Source of the DNA: WRGA01 sp031553395 | Lineage (GTDB): Bacteria; Bacteroidota; Bacteroidia; Bacteroidales; WRGA01 | NCBI GenBank assembly: GCA_031553395.1 | Contig: JAVBLR010000015.1 | Span: 110,698-174,697, forward strand | Direction of reading: 5' to 3' | Length of the DNA stretch: 64,000 nucleotides | Part shown: positions 43,758 through 53,758 of the stretch, one piece after another | Numbering within the stretch: the stretch's first letter is position 1 | Layout: each line of letters starts with the position of its first letter | Translations under genes and position numbers: made by a program | Notes under the pieces: model-generated | What the model was told of the DNA's origin: nothing | The model's database searches: none | Seen by the model: the letters and a program-made list of their open reading frames with translations, nothing else

Positions 43758-44660
43758 ATGAACAATCTTATTCCTCCAACTCTTAAAAAACATAACATCG
43801 TGGCAATTGTTTCTCCATCAGGGAAAATTTGCACCGAATATTTAGACGGAATCATAAAACGATTGCGGAATTGGGATTTGGTTCCGGTAAAAGGAGAATA
43901 TGCCGAAGCTGAGTTCGGAAGGTATGCTGGTACAGACAGTGAACGTCTTTCCGATTTGCAGGAAGCAATGGATAATCCCGAAATTAAAGCAATTTTTTGC
44001 AGCCGTGGCGGATATGGGTGCGTGCATTTACTGGAAAAATTGAATTGGAAAAAATTTAAAAAGCATCCTAAATGGATTATTGGTTATAGCGATATTACTA
44101 TTTTACATTCGGCAGCGCAATATTATGGATTTGCATCGTTGCATGCACCTATGGCTCGACATTTAACCGAAACTGCCGAAGATGATATTGCAACTAAACA
44201 TCTGCAAAAAATACTTTTCGGAGAACAAATTTCGTATCAACTTCCTTCTCATTATTTAAACCGGTTCGGAAAGGCTTCTGGTATTTTACGCGGAGGAAAT
44301 TTTTCGGTATTATACGGTCTTCGTGGAACTCAATTTGATATTATTCCCGAAAATACGATTCTGTTTCTGGAGGATATCGGAGAAAAACCATATCATATCG
44401 AACGGATGCTATATAATCTTAAAATCGGTGGAATTTTAGAAAAATTATCCGGATTGATAATCGGACAGTTTACTGATTACGAAGAAGATACTGAAATGCC
44501 TTTACCACTTTATGAAACAATTGCCTCCTTGGTTTCGGATTATGATTATCCGGTTTGTTTTAATTTTCCTGTTGGTCATGTTACATACAATTTGCCAATG
44601 ATTTGTGGAAGCAAATGCAGTTTTGAAGTTTCTGGATCTGGAGTAGAATTAAGTTTCTGA
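43758..44660 (+). CDS. LD-carboxypeptidase (peptidase family S66)
   Basis: 300 residues, usual length. Cleaves the terminal D-Ala from the tetrapeptide of recycled muropeptides in the cytoplasm. Motifs: VAIVSPSGKI at the N-terminus, AIFCSRGGYGCVHLL, and the nucleophile region WIIGYSDIT (Ser). The C-terminal half carries the remaining Glu and His of the S66 triad: FLEDIGEKPYHIERM and FPVGHVTYNLPM. No signal peptide, consistent with a cytoplasmic enzyme. Confidence 0.94.
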   Translation: MNNLIPPTLKKHNIVAIVSPSGKICTEYLDGIIKRLRNWDLVPVKGEYAEAEFGRYAGTDSERLSDLQEAMDNPEIKAIFCSRGGYGCVHLLEKLNWKKFKKHPKWIIGYSDITILHSAAQYYGFASLHAPMARHLTETAEDDIATKHLQKILFGEQISYQLPSHYLNRFGKASGILRGGNFSVLYGLRGTQFDIIPENTILFLEDIGEKPYHIERMLYNLKIGGILEKLSGLIIGQFTDYEEDTEMPLPLYETIASLVSDYDYPVCFNFPVGHVTYNLPMICGSKCSFEVSGSGVELSF

Positions 44661-45035
44661 ACAATCTACTTATAGAACGGCATATTCGCTAAATAAACCC
44701 CATAAGCCAATTGAATTTCAGCATTATAATAAAGAATTAAAAGATTGAAATAGTATTTATATAACTCATCTTTTGATATCTTGCTGCATTATTCACAAAG
44801 TAATATTCTACTTTGTGTATTTTCATAGAATATTCTTATTTTGCATACAGAAAGTCTGCTTTTAATTCGACTTTTACATTCTACTAGGAGCTGAATAATT
44901 GAATAATTTGAATGTCTTAAAATAGATGTATTATATTGTAAATTAATTAACAGTACTATATAAATGTACAAAACTTTTTAACAATATCTTTGTTATTCAA
45001 ATAATAGCATTTAATAATCATTAATTAAAATTGAC
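44661..45035. other. Intergenic region upstream of the DUF1254 lipoprotein pair
   Basis: 375 bp. Contains a perfect 9-bp inverted repeat CACAAAGTA / TACTTTGTG (44794-44802, 44809-44817; 6-nt centre) and a promoter -7 box (44985-44992). The rest is AT-rich and shows no gene. Whether the repeat is an operator or a late terminator of the preceding gene is open. Confidence 0.5.
44985..44992 (+). promoter_or_regulatory. -7 promoter element of the lipoprotein pair
   Basis: TATCTTTG, exact TAnnTTTG match, 43 bp before the start codon; no TTTG at -33. Confidence 0.5.
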
Positions 45036-46346
45036 ATGAATAAAATATTTTTAGTTATTTTATCATCGCTACTGCTTACTGCTTGTGGCGGAAATCAGAA
45101 TAGAAAACAACCTGAAAATGCAGCAAAATCAGCTATATCAGACAAGGATATTGTAGAAGCCTATGCCTATTTGTTCGGCCGTGATCTTATTTTAAGGCAG
45201 GAACGTCTTGATTTTGAGGAAGGATTTCAATGGAATCAATTGGTTCATCGCAAACCCGGAGACGTGTCATGGCCAAATCCCAATTTGGATGTTGCCTATT
45301 CCGAAGCATGGCTGGCATTGGATGACACCACCTGTGTATTATTGGAAATACCTGAGATTAAGGGACTCTATTACACATGGCATGTTCTCAATCCGTGGGG
45401 TGAAACATTATTGAATATCAATGAACGGACGTTTCCACAGCAACCTTTTGGCAAGTATGCCCTTTGTTTGACGGGTGGAAATCCGAAAATCCCAGAAGGT
45501 TATCTAAGGGTTGATATTCCTGCAAAAATTTCAAGGGTTTTAGCTCGGGTAGAATTAGGCAGTAGCGAAAAGGAAGCTGTAAGATTACAACACCTGTTTA
45601 AATTGACTCCACAAGGACAACCTAAAATAGCAGAGCAAGTTAAAATGCCGTTGTTTGAATTGTTGAATATTCCTGGAAGTGAGATGCTCGAAATGGCATC
45701 TGAAATGATGGCGAATGAACCGGATAATCCCGGTATGGATTCCATACAAACCAAAGCATTAGAAATTGAAAAACAATTGGAAACAAACGTTTTATCAAAA
45801 GCTCATGTTGACAGTGTAATTCAGGTGCAATTTAAAGCTGCGTTTGTTGATTTGTTGCATCATCCGGGTCCTGCACAAAATGGCTGGGCGCATCCTCCGG
45901 TATATGGTAAATATGAAAATAATTACTGGGCTCGCGATATGGTGAATTTTGCAGGTATCTGGGCGAATACAAAAGAAGAAGTCAGCTATTTTGCAAATAT
46001 AGGATTGGACGGAAGCGCGACTTATGCCATGACTTTCCCGAAAGATGCACTGCCTCAATCGAAAGCAAGCTATTTCTGGTCGGTAATCGCTATTGACGGA
46101 ACGCAATATCATGTGCTACCTAACCCATTGAAACGCTATTTACTCAACAAACAATCGAGTGTTAAATATAATGCTGATGGTTCATTGACACTGGTGTTTG
46201 CCCCTGAACAACCGAAAAATCATCCGCAACAAAACTGGTTGCCAACGATTGCAGGGAAAAAATACAATCTGACTTTCCGTTTTTACGGACCTTCAGAAGA
46301 AGTTACTTCAGGAAAGTATTATCCACCAGCTTTAGAAAAAGAATAA
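45036..46346 (+). CDS. Lipoprotein with DUF1254 and DUF1214 domains (first of a tandem pair)
   Basis: 436 residues. Lipobox LLLTACGG gives a lipidated Cys at ~18. A DUF1254-like domain follows (PNPNLDVAYSEAWLALDD, TWHVLNPWGETLLNINER) and a DUF1214-like C-terminal domain (YFWSVIAIDGTQYHVLPNPLKRY, LTLVFAPEQPKNHPQQNWLPT, FRFYGPSEEV). The family function is not established. The next gene, of the same family, starts 1 nt after the stop, so the two are translated together. Confidence 0.85.
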   Translation: MNKIFLVILSSLLLTACGGNQNRKQPENAAKSAISDKDIVEAYAYLFGRDLILRQERLDFEEGFQWNQLVHRKPGDVSWPNPNLDVAYSEAWLALDDTTCVLLEIPEIKGLYYTWHVLNPWGETLLNINERTFPQQPFGKYALCLTGGNPKIPEGYLRVDIPAKISRVLARVELGSSEKEAVRLQHLFKLTPQGQPKIAEQVKMPLFELLNIPGSEMLEMASEMMANEPDNPGMDSIQTKALEIEKQLETNVLSKAHVDSVIQVQFKAAFVDLLHHPGPAQNGWAHPPVYGKYENNYWARDMVNFAGIWANTKEEVSYFANIGLDGSATYAMTFPKDALPQSKASYFWSVIAIDGTQYHVLPNPLKRYLLNKQSSVKYNADGSLTLVFAPEQPKNHPQQNWLPTIAGKKYNLTFRFYGPSEEVTSGKYYPPALEKE

Positions 46347-46347
46347 A

Positions 46348-47769
46348 ATGAAAAAAATAGTATTAGTTCTTATTCCGTTGATGCTATTAGCATCCTGCGG
46401 AAATCAACCCCAATCGGAAGGTCAAATATCTGATAAGGATGGTACGCAAAATATCCAACAATATGATAAAACGTATAATCGTGCTGTTGAAGTAGCTATT
46501 TGGGGTATGCCTGCCGTGGCGTTCGATGCTATGCGTCAGGCTTTTTTGCGTGATGCGGGGGCACAATACAATGACATTGTCTATTGGTCAAAACAAGCTG
46601 ACTGGAAATTTCAGGTTACTACACCTAATGCTTCGTCGTGGTATGTGTATATTGCTATTAATACCAAAAACGGGCCGGTTGTATTAGATATTCCAGCTGC
46701 TGATGGCGCAGGATTATTTGGTTCAATGAACGATGCTTGGCAAATTCCGCAAGGCGATGTGGGACCAACAGGTTTGGATCAAGGCAAAGGGGGTAAATAT
46801 TTATTGCTTCCACCTAATTATAATGAAAAAGTTCCTTCGGGATATTTTCCTATTCAATTCGATACTTACAACGGTTACTCTATTTTGCGTGCTATTCCAG
46901 TAACTACTTCGCCTGAAAATGTGGCAAAAGCATTGGATTTGGTAAAAAAAGCCCGTATGTATCCGTTAGCGCAAGCTTCCAATCCACCGCAACAACGTCA
47001 TATCGATATGGCAGAAAAATTATTTGATGGTGTTGCACGCTTTGATTTGAGTTTTTATGAAAGTTTAGCTCGCATTGTGACTGATGAACCGGTGATGAAT
47101 CGAGACTTGATAGCTATGGAAATGCTTCGTTCAATCGGTATTGAAAAAGGGAAACCATTCAATCCTGATGCTGAGACTAAAGAGATTTTGAATAAAGCGA
47201 TTGAAGAAGCACATCAAGGTTTTATACAAAGTAATCAGCAGTTGAAGCCTTTTTATGAAGGCGAACAATGGACTATTCCGGCCCCTGCAACAGCACATCC
47301 TACCGGATTCAAATTCTTTGCAGATGACTTTTATGCCTTAGATGATCGTGCCGCATTCTTTTTCTTGGGTTGTGCGCCTCCTAAAAAATCAGGCGGAGCT
47401 TCGTTTTATTTGTTAGGACAAAAAGACGCATCGGGAGCCATTTTGCAAGGAAGTAAGAATTATAAATTACATGTTCCGGCCAATGTCCCAGCTAAGCAAT
47501 TCTGGGCTGCTACGGTTTATGATCAACTGGAAGCCAACTTCATTCGTGAGTCTCCAAAGGTAGAAGTAAATTCTTATCAAAATTTACAAAAGAATGCGGA
47601 TGGTTCGGTCGATGTATATTTTGGAACCAAAGCTCCGACAGGAAAAGAATCAAATTGGGTTTATACAGCTCCAGATAAAGCGTGGGTGATGCTTTTCCGT
47701 TTTTATGGACCTCAACCAGAAATTGTAGATAAATCATGGAAATTACCTGATATTCAAGAGATAAAATAG
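46348..47769 (+). CDS. Lipoprotein with DUF1254 and DUF1214 domains (second of the pair)
   Basis: 473 residues, lipobox LMLLASCGN. DUF1254: VEVAIWGMPAVAFDAMRQA, QVTTPNASSWYVYIAINTKN, VVLDIPAADGAGLFGSMNDA. DUF1214: KQFWAATVYDQLEANFIRES, DGSVDVYFGTKAPTGKESNW, LFRFYGPQPEIVDKSWKLPD. It is closer to the family core than the first gene, so the pair is probably diverged paralogues. Surface or periplasmic location. A strong terminator follows. Confidence 0.87.
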   Translation: MKKIVLVLIPLMLLASCGNQPQSEGQISDKDGTQNIQQYDKTYNRAVEVAIWGMPAVAFDAMRQAFLRDAGAQYNDIVYWSKQADWKFQVTTPNASSWYVYIAINTKNGPVVLDIPAADGAGLFGSMNDAWQIPQGDVGPTGLDQGKGGKYLLLPPNYNEKVPSGYFPIQFDTYNGYSILRAIPVTTSPENVAKALDLVKKARMYPLAQASNPPQQRHIDMAEKLFDGVARFDLSFYESLARIVTDEPVMNRDLIAMEMLRSIGIEKGKPFNPDAETKEILNKAIEEAHQGFIQSNQQLKPFYEGEQWTIPAPATAHPTGFKFFADDFYALDDRAAFFFLGCAPPKKSGGASFYLLGQKDASGAILQGSKNYKLHVPANVPAKQFWAATVYDQLEANFIRESPKVEVNSYQNLQKNADGSVDVYFGTKAPTGKESNWVYTAPDKAWVMLFRFYGPQPEIVDKSWKLPDIQEIK

Positions 47770-47787
47770 ATAGTAACAATTAATTAA

Positions 47788-47826
47788 ACAAAAGCCTTTG
47801 ACAAATGTCAAAGGCTTTTGTTTTTC
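47788..47826. terminator. Strong intrinsic terminator after the lipoprotein pair
   Basis: ACAAAAGCCTTTGACA (47788-47803) and its complement (47806-47821), followed by TTTTT. It lies between convergent genes and may serve both directions. Confidence 0.92.
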
Positions 47827-47892
47827 AGTTTCTTAATCCTCTCCTCGCAAATTCTTTTCATCAATTGTTTTTGCCTAGATCAGCTACAATAT

Positions 47893-48300
47893 TTACTTTT
47901 TATCCTTCACAATTTCTTGCAACAATTCAATAACGCTGTCTTTTTCTTTCAGCATTCGTTCATATAATGCATTTTTTTCATCGTAAAGTTCAACAATTTT
48001 ATCTATTGGATTGAATGTGGGATAATTATTAATCGTAGAACTATCATTAAAAGTACTCGATATAATATTTATAGCAGTTCCTTGTTCAAGTTCTGTAATT
48101 GCTTCCACAGGAATATCCAATGCCTTAGCAATCTTTTCTATAATTTCGGGTTCCAGTTTGTCTTTTTTCTCGTAACCGGAAAGGGTAGTTTGTGATACGC
48201 CGATTTGTTCTGCGAGTACTTCTTGCTTAATACCCCGCCACTCTCTCCATCGGCGGGCATTTGCTCCATGATTGCTTCTTTTAACTGTTGTCGTTTCCAT
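47893..48300 (-). CDS. XRE-family HTH transcriptional regulator
   Basis: 135 residues. Helix-turn-helix of the Cro/CI type at ~17-70: RWREWRGIKQEVLAEQIGVS, QTTLSGYEKKDKLEPEIIEK, IAKALDIPVEAI. An Asn/Ser/Thr-rich linker joins it to a C-terminal coiled coil (~100-133, VELYDEKNALYERMLKEKD) suited to dimerisation. Targets unknown; the short divergent neighbour at 48510 is one candidate. Confidence 0.88.
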   Translation of the reverse strand: METTTVKRSNHGANARRWREWRGIKQEVLAEQIGVSQTTLSGYEKKDKLEPEIIEKIAKALDIPVEAITELEQGTAINIISSTFNDSSTINNYPTFNPIDKIVELYDEKNALYERMLKEKDSVIELLQEIVKDKK

Positions 48301-48509
48301 AAGCTTATACTAATTAACATGTTTTCGCAAAAATACGAATTTAATCCGAGTAATATTTTATTTTCCTTCACAATATTATAACGGATAAATATGCAATAAT
48401 ATTTCCTTCGTTTTGAATATCTTATTGCTTAAATCGATAGGTCGTGAATGGCATATGTCTTTTCTTTACGATTTTAATCAAGAATTTGAACATTAAATTA
48501 TTTCATATT

Positions 48510-48899
48510 ATGGCAGATATTCATCAGCATTCGGTTATACCGAATTGTTTTGCAGAACATATTAATTCGGCATACAGAGTTTTGCAACATTCGTATAAAG
48601 TAATACCCAAGTTATTTCCCGGGAAAGAAGTTTGTGTCATGGATTATATCTCAGGAAAACAGAATGAAAAAGCAATAGAAATACGTTTTGAGACAGCTAC
48701 GCTCAGTTGTTTGTTTGATGAAAATGATATTTGCGATAGCTCGTTTTTGTTCTTGGACGATTTCAATGATTTACAACATTACGTTGATTATTGCAACAAA
48801 ACTTATATATATGATTATATTCGAAGAGGGTGGATAATTGAAAACCATTGCCTGGAAATAAGAGGGCAAAAAGAAGAAGCAATCTTCTTTTTGCGGTAA
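48510..48899 (+). CDS. Hypothetical protein
   Basis: 129 residues from ATG at 48510 (MADIHQHSVIPNCFAEHIN); the frame opens at 48444 but the first 22 residues look like non-coding sequence. Not recognised. Soluble, rich in Tyr, Asp and Cys (CLFDENDICDSS, DYCNKTYIYDYIRRGW), no signal peptide or domain. It faces the XRE regulator gene divergently across ~200 bp, which may contain a shared control region. Confidence 0.6.
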   Translation: MADIHQHSVIPNCFAEHINSAYRVLQHSYKVIPKLFPGKEVCVMDYISGKQNEKAIEIRFETATLSCLFDENDICDSSFLFLDDFNDLQHYVDYCNKTYIYDYIRRGWIIENHCLEIRGQKEEAIFFLR

Positions 48900-49282
48900 T
48901 ATCTAATTTATTAATACAAAAATCAAAAAATATAACAGCAAGAATTACATTTAATTACATAATAATAAATACTTTACATTTGAATATTTAAGCTTTCTGC
49001 AAACTTTAAAGAATAATTGACATCTCCCTCTTTATTTAGAAAAATACATGGAAATAATTTTCAAAATGTATCCTATCCCCCATTCTTCAAACCTAACCAC
49101 TCTACAATATACATAATTGCACTATTTTTTGTAACTTCGCAACCAATTTTTTGGATATACTCAAAAAAGTTAAAGGATTAAAAATTGGATGGAGCTATAA
49201 GTAAAAGTTGACTGATTATTAGAATATTGTAACTAATACCCGACAACTCATAACTCATAACTCATAACTCATAACTACATAC
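48900..49282. other. ileS upstream region with a tandem heptamer
   Basis: 383 bp. Four perfect copies of AACTCAT occur at 49245-49272, followed by AACTAC and the ATG at 49283. About 145 bp upstream is TAACTTCG, one base off the -7 consensus. I looked for a T-box or an Ile-rich leader peptide and found neither. 48900-49100 shows nothing. Confidence 0.5.
49245..49272 (+). repeat. Tandem heptamer AACTCAT x4 in the ileS leader
   Basis: Four uninterrupted copies, ending 10 bp before the start codon. The unit relates to the junction words TAACTC and CATAACTC elsewhere (e.g. 41440). No facing arm. Confidence 0.85.
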
Positions 49283-52200
49283 ATGAGCAATAAATTCGCT
49301 GAATATTCGCATTTCGATTTATCGGAAGTGAATAAGGACATATTGGAACAATGGGAAAAAAATGACGTTTTTCGTCTGAGTCTTGAAAATCGTAAAGGTG
49401 CGCCTTCTTTTGTTTTTTATGAAGGTCCGCCTTCGGCAAATGGAATGCCGGGTATTCACCACGTAATGGCGCGTACCATTAAAGATATTTTCTGCCGTTA
49501 CAAAACGATGAAAGGCTTTTTGGTAAATCGCAAAGCCGGCTGGGATACACACGGATTGCCGGTAGAACTCGGTGTGGAAAAATCACTGGGAATTACCAAA
49601 GAAGATATTGGCAAGAAAATATCTGTTGCCGAGTATAACGCCGCTTGCCGCAAAGATGTAATGAAATACACCAAGGAATGGGAGGATTTAACTCATAAAA
49701 TGGGATATTGGGTGGATATGAGTAATCCTTACATTACATACGACAGCCGCTATATCGAAACACTTTGGTATTTATTGAAACAATTATACGATAAGGATTT
49801 ATTGTATAAAGGATATACCATTCAGCCTTATTCGCCTGCTGCCGGAACAGGTTTAAGTACGCACGAACTGAATCAACCGGGATGTTACCGTGATGTAAAA
49901 GATACGACTTGTGTGGCTCAATTCAAGGTTGTAAAAAATAATAAATCGGAAAAGTTATTTGAAAAGGCCGATACGGATGTTTACTTTTTGGCTTGGACAA
50001 CAACACCTTGGACATTGCCTTCAAATACAGCGCTGTGCGTTGGTCCGAATATCGATTATGTAGAAGTTCGTTCTTTTAATCCATATACCGGAAAGCCGAT
50101 AATTGTTATTGTGGCAAAGGCACTTTGTGATTTGTATTTCAATCCGAAAAATGCAGAATTGGCTTTGTCAGATTATAATCCGGGCGATAAGAATATTCCT
50201 TTCGAAGTGGTTAATACTTTTAAAGGAAGCGAGTTGGCTGGAATAAATTACGAACAATTAATTCCTTGGGTAAATCCGGGAGAAGGTGCATTTAAAGTCG
50301 TTTCAGGCGATTTTGTAACTACCGAAGACGGAACTGGAATTGTGCATATTGCCCCAACTTTCGGTGCGGATGATGCCCGTGTAGCCAAAGCAAATGATGT
50401 TCCGTCGTTGATGTTAACGGATAAAGACGGAATGCCTCGTCCGATGGTTGATTTAACCGGAAAATTTTTCAAGCTGGAAGATTTGGATGCTGATTTTGTT
50501 GCCAAAAATGTAAATGCCGATTTATACAAAGAATATGCAGGTCGTTTTGTAAAGAATGCTTACGATGACACATTAACAGAAAACGACCCGACATTGGATG
50601 TGGATTTATGTGTGATGTTGAAGCAGGAAAACAAGGTTTTCAGAATAGAAAAACAAACGCATAATTATCCGCATTGCTGGCGTACCGATAAACCTGTATT
50701 GTATTATCCGTTAGATAGTTGGTTTATCCGCACAACTGCTTGTCGTGAACGGATGATTGAACTGAATAAAACCATTTTGTGGAAACCCGAAAGTACCGGA
50801 ACAGGTCGTTTCGGTAAATGGTTGGAAAACCTGCAAGATTGGAATTTATCGCGTAGCCGTTATTGGGGAACACCGCTTCCGATTTGGAGTACAGAGGATA
50901 ATTCGGAAAGAAAATGTATCGGTTCGGTTCAGGAATTGTATGACGAAATAGAAAAATCTGTTTCAAAAGGATTTATGAAAGAAAATCCCTATAAAGGATT
51001 TGACATTGAAAATCGTTCGAAAGAGAATTATGAAAAAATAGATTTGCATCGTCCGTATGTAGATGATATTGTATTGGTTTCGGAAAGCGGAAAACCAATG
51101 AAACGCGAATCGGATTTGATTGATGTTTGGTTTGATTCGGGAGCAATGCCGTTTGCTCAAGCCTTTTATCCGAATGTTTCGGAAAAAGAGTGGGCTTTCC
51201 CTGCTGATTTTATAGCCGAAGGCGTTGACCAAACACGCGGATGGTTTTTCACATTGCATGCGATTGCCACTATGATAACCGATAGTGTGTCATTTAAGGC
51301 AGTAGTATCCAATGGATTGGTTTTGGATAAAAGTGGCAATAAAATGTCAAAACGTCTTGGAAACGCTGTTGATCCATTCGAAACAATAGAAAAATATGGT
51401 TCCGACCCGTTGCGTTGGTATATGATAACGAATGCTTCGCCTTGGGATAATTTGAAATTCGATGCGGAAGGTATTGAGGAAGTTCGCCGTAAATTTTTTG
51501 GGACATTATATAATACATATTCATTTTTTACTTTGTATGCTAATGTCGATGGATTTACTTTCAGCGAAGAAGAAATTCCGTTGAATGAACGTCCGGAAAT
51601 TGACCGTTGGATTATTTCATTGTTAAACACATTGATTAAAGATGTGGATGAATATTACAACACATACGAACCAACCCGCGCCGGAAGGGCAATTTCTGAT
51701 TTTGTAAATGATAATTTGAGCAATTGGTATGTTCGATTGAATCGTAAACGTTTTTGGGGAGGAAAATTTGATAAAGACAAAATTTCGGCATACCAAACAC
51801 TTTATACCTGTTTGGAAACTGTTGCCCGTTTAATGTCGCCGATTGCGCCGTTTTACAGCGACCGTTTGTTCCAAAATCTAACAAATGTTACGGGCAGAAA
51901 CAAACAAATCTCTGTTCATTTGGCCGATTTTCCGGTTGCTAATGAAAACGTAATCAACAAAGATTTGGAAGAAAGAATGGAACATGCTCAAAAGATCTCT
52001 TCTATGGTGTTAGCATTGCGCAGGAAGGTAAGCATCAAGGTTCGTCAGCCTTTAACGGCATTAATGGTTCCTGTATTAGACCAACATCAAAAAGAAAGTA
52101 TCGAAGCTGTAAAAGAGTTGATACTTAATGAAGTAAATGTAAAGGAATTGAACTTCGTTGACAATACAGCCGGTATATTGGTAAAACGCATCAAGCCTGA

Positions 52201-52702
52201 TTTCAAAAAGTTAGGCCCGAGATACGGGAAGATAATGAAAGATTTGGCAGCTGTAATTGCACAAATTTCTCAGGAAGATATAGTATCATTGGAAAAGAAC
52301 GGCTCGTTTACGTTTAATATAAATGGCGAACAAGCTGTTGTTGAATTGGCTGATGTCGAAATTATTTCGGAAGATATTCCCGGTTGGCTAGTTGCTAACG
52401 AAGGCAATCTTACAGTTGCTTTGGATATTACGACTACCGATGATTTGCGTCGCGAAGGCTTTGCCCGTGAATTGGTAAATAGAGTTCAAAACCTTCGAAA
52501 ATCAAATGGTTATGAAATCACTGATAAAATCAAACTGCAAATAGCTAAACACGAACAAATAAATGATGCAGTGGAAGCATTCAAAGATTACATTGCAGGT
52601 CAAGTGTTAGCGATATCAGTTGAATTAATAGACAAAGTTAATAATCCTGTAGAATTGGATTTTGATGATTTTGTAGTGAATGTTTTGGTAGAGAAAGCTT
52701 AA
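49283..52702 (+). CDS. ileS: Isoleucyl-tRNA synthetase
   Basis: 1139 residues. Class I synthetase charging tRNA-Ile. The HIGH-type signature is PPSANGMPGIHH (residues 49-60) and KMSKR is at 687-691. An editing CP1 domain lies between (~190-400; WTTTPWTLPSN is its conserved Thr-rich peptide), and an anticodon-binding helix bundle plus a long C-terminal extension follow. Length and the KMSKR region fit the longer, eukaryote-like (type 2) IleRS common in Bacteroidota, a type often insensitive to mupirocin; that is inference. Terminator at 52726-52762. Confidence 0.97.
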   Translation: MSNKFAEYSHFDLSEVNKDILEQWEKNDVFRLSLENRKGAPSFVFYEGPPSANGMPGIHHVMARTIKDIFCRYKTMKGFLVNRKAGWDTHGLPVELGVEKSLGITKEDIGKKISVAEYNAACRKDVMKYTKEWEDLTHKMGYWVDMSNPYITYDSRYIETLWYLLKQLYDKDLLYKGYTIQPYSPAAGTGLSTHELNQPGCYRDVKDTTCVAQFKVVKNNKSEKLFEKADTDVYFLAWTTTPWTLPSNTALCVGPNIDYVEVRSFNPYTGKPIIVIVAKALCDLYFNPKNAELALSDYNPGDKNIPFEVVNTFKGSELAGINYEQLIPWVNPGEGAFKVVSGDFVTTEDGTGIVHIAPTFGADDARVAKANDVPSLMLTDKDGMPRPMVDLTGKFFKLEDLDADFVAKNVNADLYKEYAGRFVKNAYDDTLTENDPTLDVDLCVMLKQENKVFRIEKQTHNYPHCWRTDKPVLYYPLDSWFIRTTACRERMIELNKTILWKPESTGTGRFGKWLENLQDWNLSRSRYWGTPLPIWSTEDNSERKCIGSVQELYDEIEKSVSKGFMKENPYKGFDIENRSKENYEKIDLHRPYVDDIVLVSESGKPMKRESDLIDVWFDSGAMPFAQAFYPNVSEKEWAFPADFIAEGVDQTRGWFFTLHAIATMITDSVSFKAVVSNGLVLDKSGNKMSKRLGNAVDPFETIEKYGSDPLRWYMITNASPWDNLKFDAEGIEEVRRKFFGTLYNTYSFFTLYANVDGFTFSEEEIPLNERPEIDRWIISLLNTLIKDVDEYYNTYEPTRAGRAISDFVNDNLSNWYVRLNRKRFWGGKFDKDKISAYQTLYTCLETVARLMSPIAPFYSDRLFQNLTNVTGRNKQISVHLADFPVANENVINKDLEERMEHAQKISSMVLALRRKVSIKVRQPLTALMVPVLDQHQKESIEAVKELILNEVNVKELNFVDNTAGILVKRIKPDFKKLGPRYGKIMKDLAAVIAQISQEDIVSLEKNGSFTFNINGEQAVVELADVEIISEDIPGWLVANEGNLTVALDITTTDDLRREGFARELVNRVQNLRKSNGYEITDKIKLQIAKHEQINDAVEAFKDYIAGQVLAISVELIDKVNNPVELDFDDFVVNVLVEKA

Positions 52703-52725
52703 TAGAACGCTGAGAATGTAAATAT

Positions 52726-52762
52726 AAAAAAGGCTAAGAGATTGAATTTCTTAGCCTTTTTT
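52726..52762. terminator. Bidirectional intrinsic terminator between ileS and focA
   Basis: 14-bp stem AAAAAAGGCTAAGA / TCTTAGCCTTTTTT, 9-nt loop, between convergent genes. Confidence 0.92.
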
Positions 52763-52782
52763 CGAATAATCTTCTTAGTGAT

Positions 52783-53595
52783 TTATGATAAAGTTTCTCT
52801 TTTTCCTTTTGATTGATTAAGATAGGTGTACCAATAAACGCACCCGACTAATGCTGCTCCACCGACAATATTTCCTAATGTGGCAGGAATCAGGTTTTTG
52901 ACAATAAAATTAATCCATGTAATATCTGCTCCGGAATATATTGCAGCCGGAATATAAAACATATTAGCTATAGAGTGTTCGTATCCAAGTGTAACAAAAA
53001 TCATTACAGGAATCCAAATACCTACAGTTTTTCCAATAATATCCTTTGCCGCATACCCCATCCAGGTACCAAGACATACCAGCCAGTTCGCACCAATTCC
53101 TTTAAGAAAAACCGTATAAAAATCAGAATGTACTTTTTTATCAGCTAGATGATGCAAATAATCCCGACAAGATGCACCGGCAGAAAAAATACCGACTTCA
53201 TTTGCCATAAAATAAGCTATAAATTGTGTCCCGATAAAATTGAATATATACGCCCAAAACCAAACTTTCAACAAATCTATTGTCCGGATTTGTTTTTGCA
53301 AACAAGGTTGTATCATAATGGCGCAATCACTGGTAAATAAATCAGCTCCGGCAACAGATACCATAATAAGCCCTACAGGAAATAAAGTTCCAGCAACAAA
53401 TTTTACAATACCCGGATTACTATCTAATACCGAAGGCATTCCACCGGCTATATAAGTTGCAAGTAACCCTCCAAATGCAATAAAAGTTCCCCCAAGAAAA
53501 GCAAGAAGAGCAAATTTAATAAAAGGTAAACGAGTTTTATCAACACCGGAATTTGAAAAAAGGGATGCGATTTCCTTCGGTGAATAATAATTCAT
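52783..53595 (-). CDS. focA: Formate/nitrite transporter (FocA-like)
   Basis: 270 residues with six hydrophobic segments, the FNT fold. Family motifs: ALLAFLGGTFIAFGGLLATY (first helix), VAGADLFTSDC (the omega-loop region), KGIGANWLVCLGTWMGYAA and GYEHSIANMFYIP, which holds the central His of the pore. It likely moves formate across the inner membrane and would export the product of PflB, encoded 27 kb away. Nitrite or hydrosulfide are the other known FNT substrates; no matching genes are near. Single gene with a strong promoter. Confidence 0.92.
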   Translation of the reverse strand: MNYYSPKEIASLFSNSGVDKTRLPFIKFALLAFLGGTFIAFGGLLATYIAGGMPSVLDSNPGIVKFVAGTLFPVGLIMVSVAGADLFTSDCAIMIQPCLQKQIRTIDLLKVWFWAYIFNFIGTQFIAYFMANEVGIFSAGASCRDYLHHLADKKVHSDFYTVFLKGIGANWLVCLGTWMGYAAKDIIGKTVGIWIPVMIFVTLGYEHSIANMFYIPAAIYSGADITWINFIVKNLIPATLGNIVGGAALVGCVYWYTYLNQSKGKRETLS

Positions 53596-53632
53596 ATTGA
53601 TTAAAATTTTATTTCTATCATTTTTGAGGGCG

Positions 53633-53663
53633 CAAAGATAGACAAAATCAGAATTTTATCAAA
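53633..53663 (-). promoter_or_regulatory. Promoter of focA
   Basis: Minus strand TTTG (53660-53663), 19-nt spacer, TATCTTTG (53633-53640): both boxes exact. Leader about 30 nt. Confidence 0.75.
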
Positions 53664-53758
53664 TTAATACCGTTTAATTTTCCAATTGTATTTACATATT
53701 CAAAAAATAAGATTGTATAAAAATACAAATAAAACTGCTTTATATCATAACTGAACTG

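Noticed and set aside
49245..49272. CRISPR-like repeat before ileS
   Set aside because: Seven-base contiguous tandem copies without spacers; a simple tandem repeat.
48900..49282. T-box or Ile leader peptide upstream of ileS
   Set aside because: No T-box core, no Ile-rich short frame and no terminator was found.
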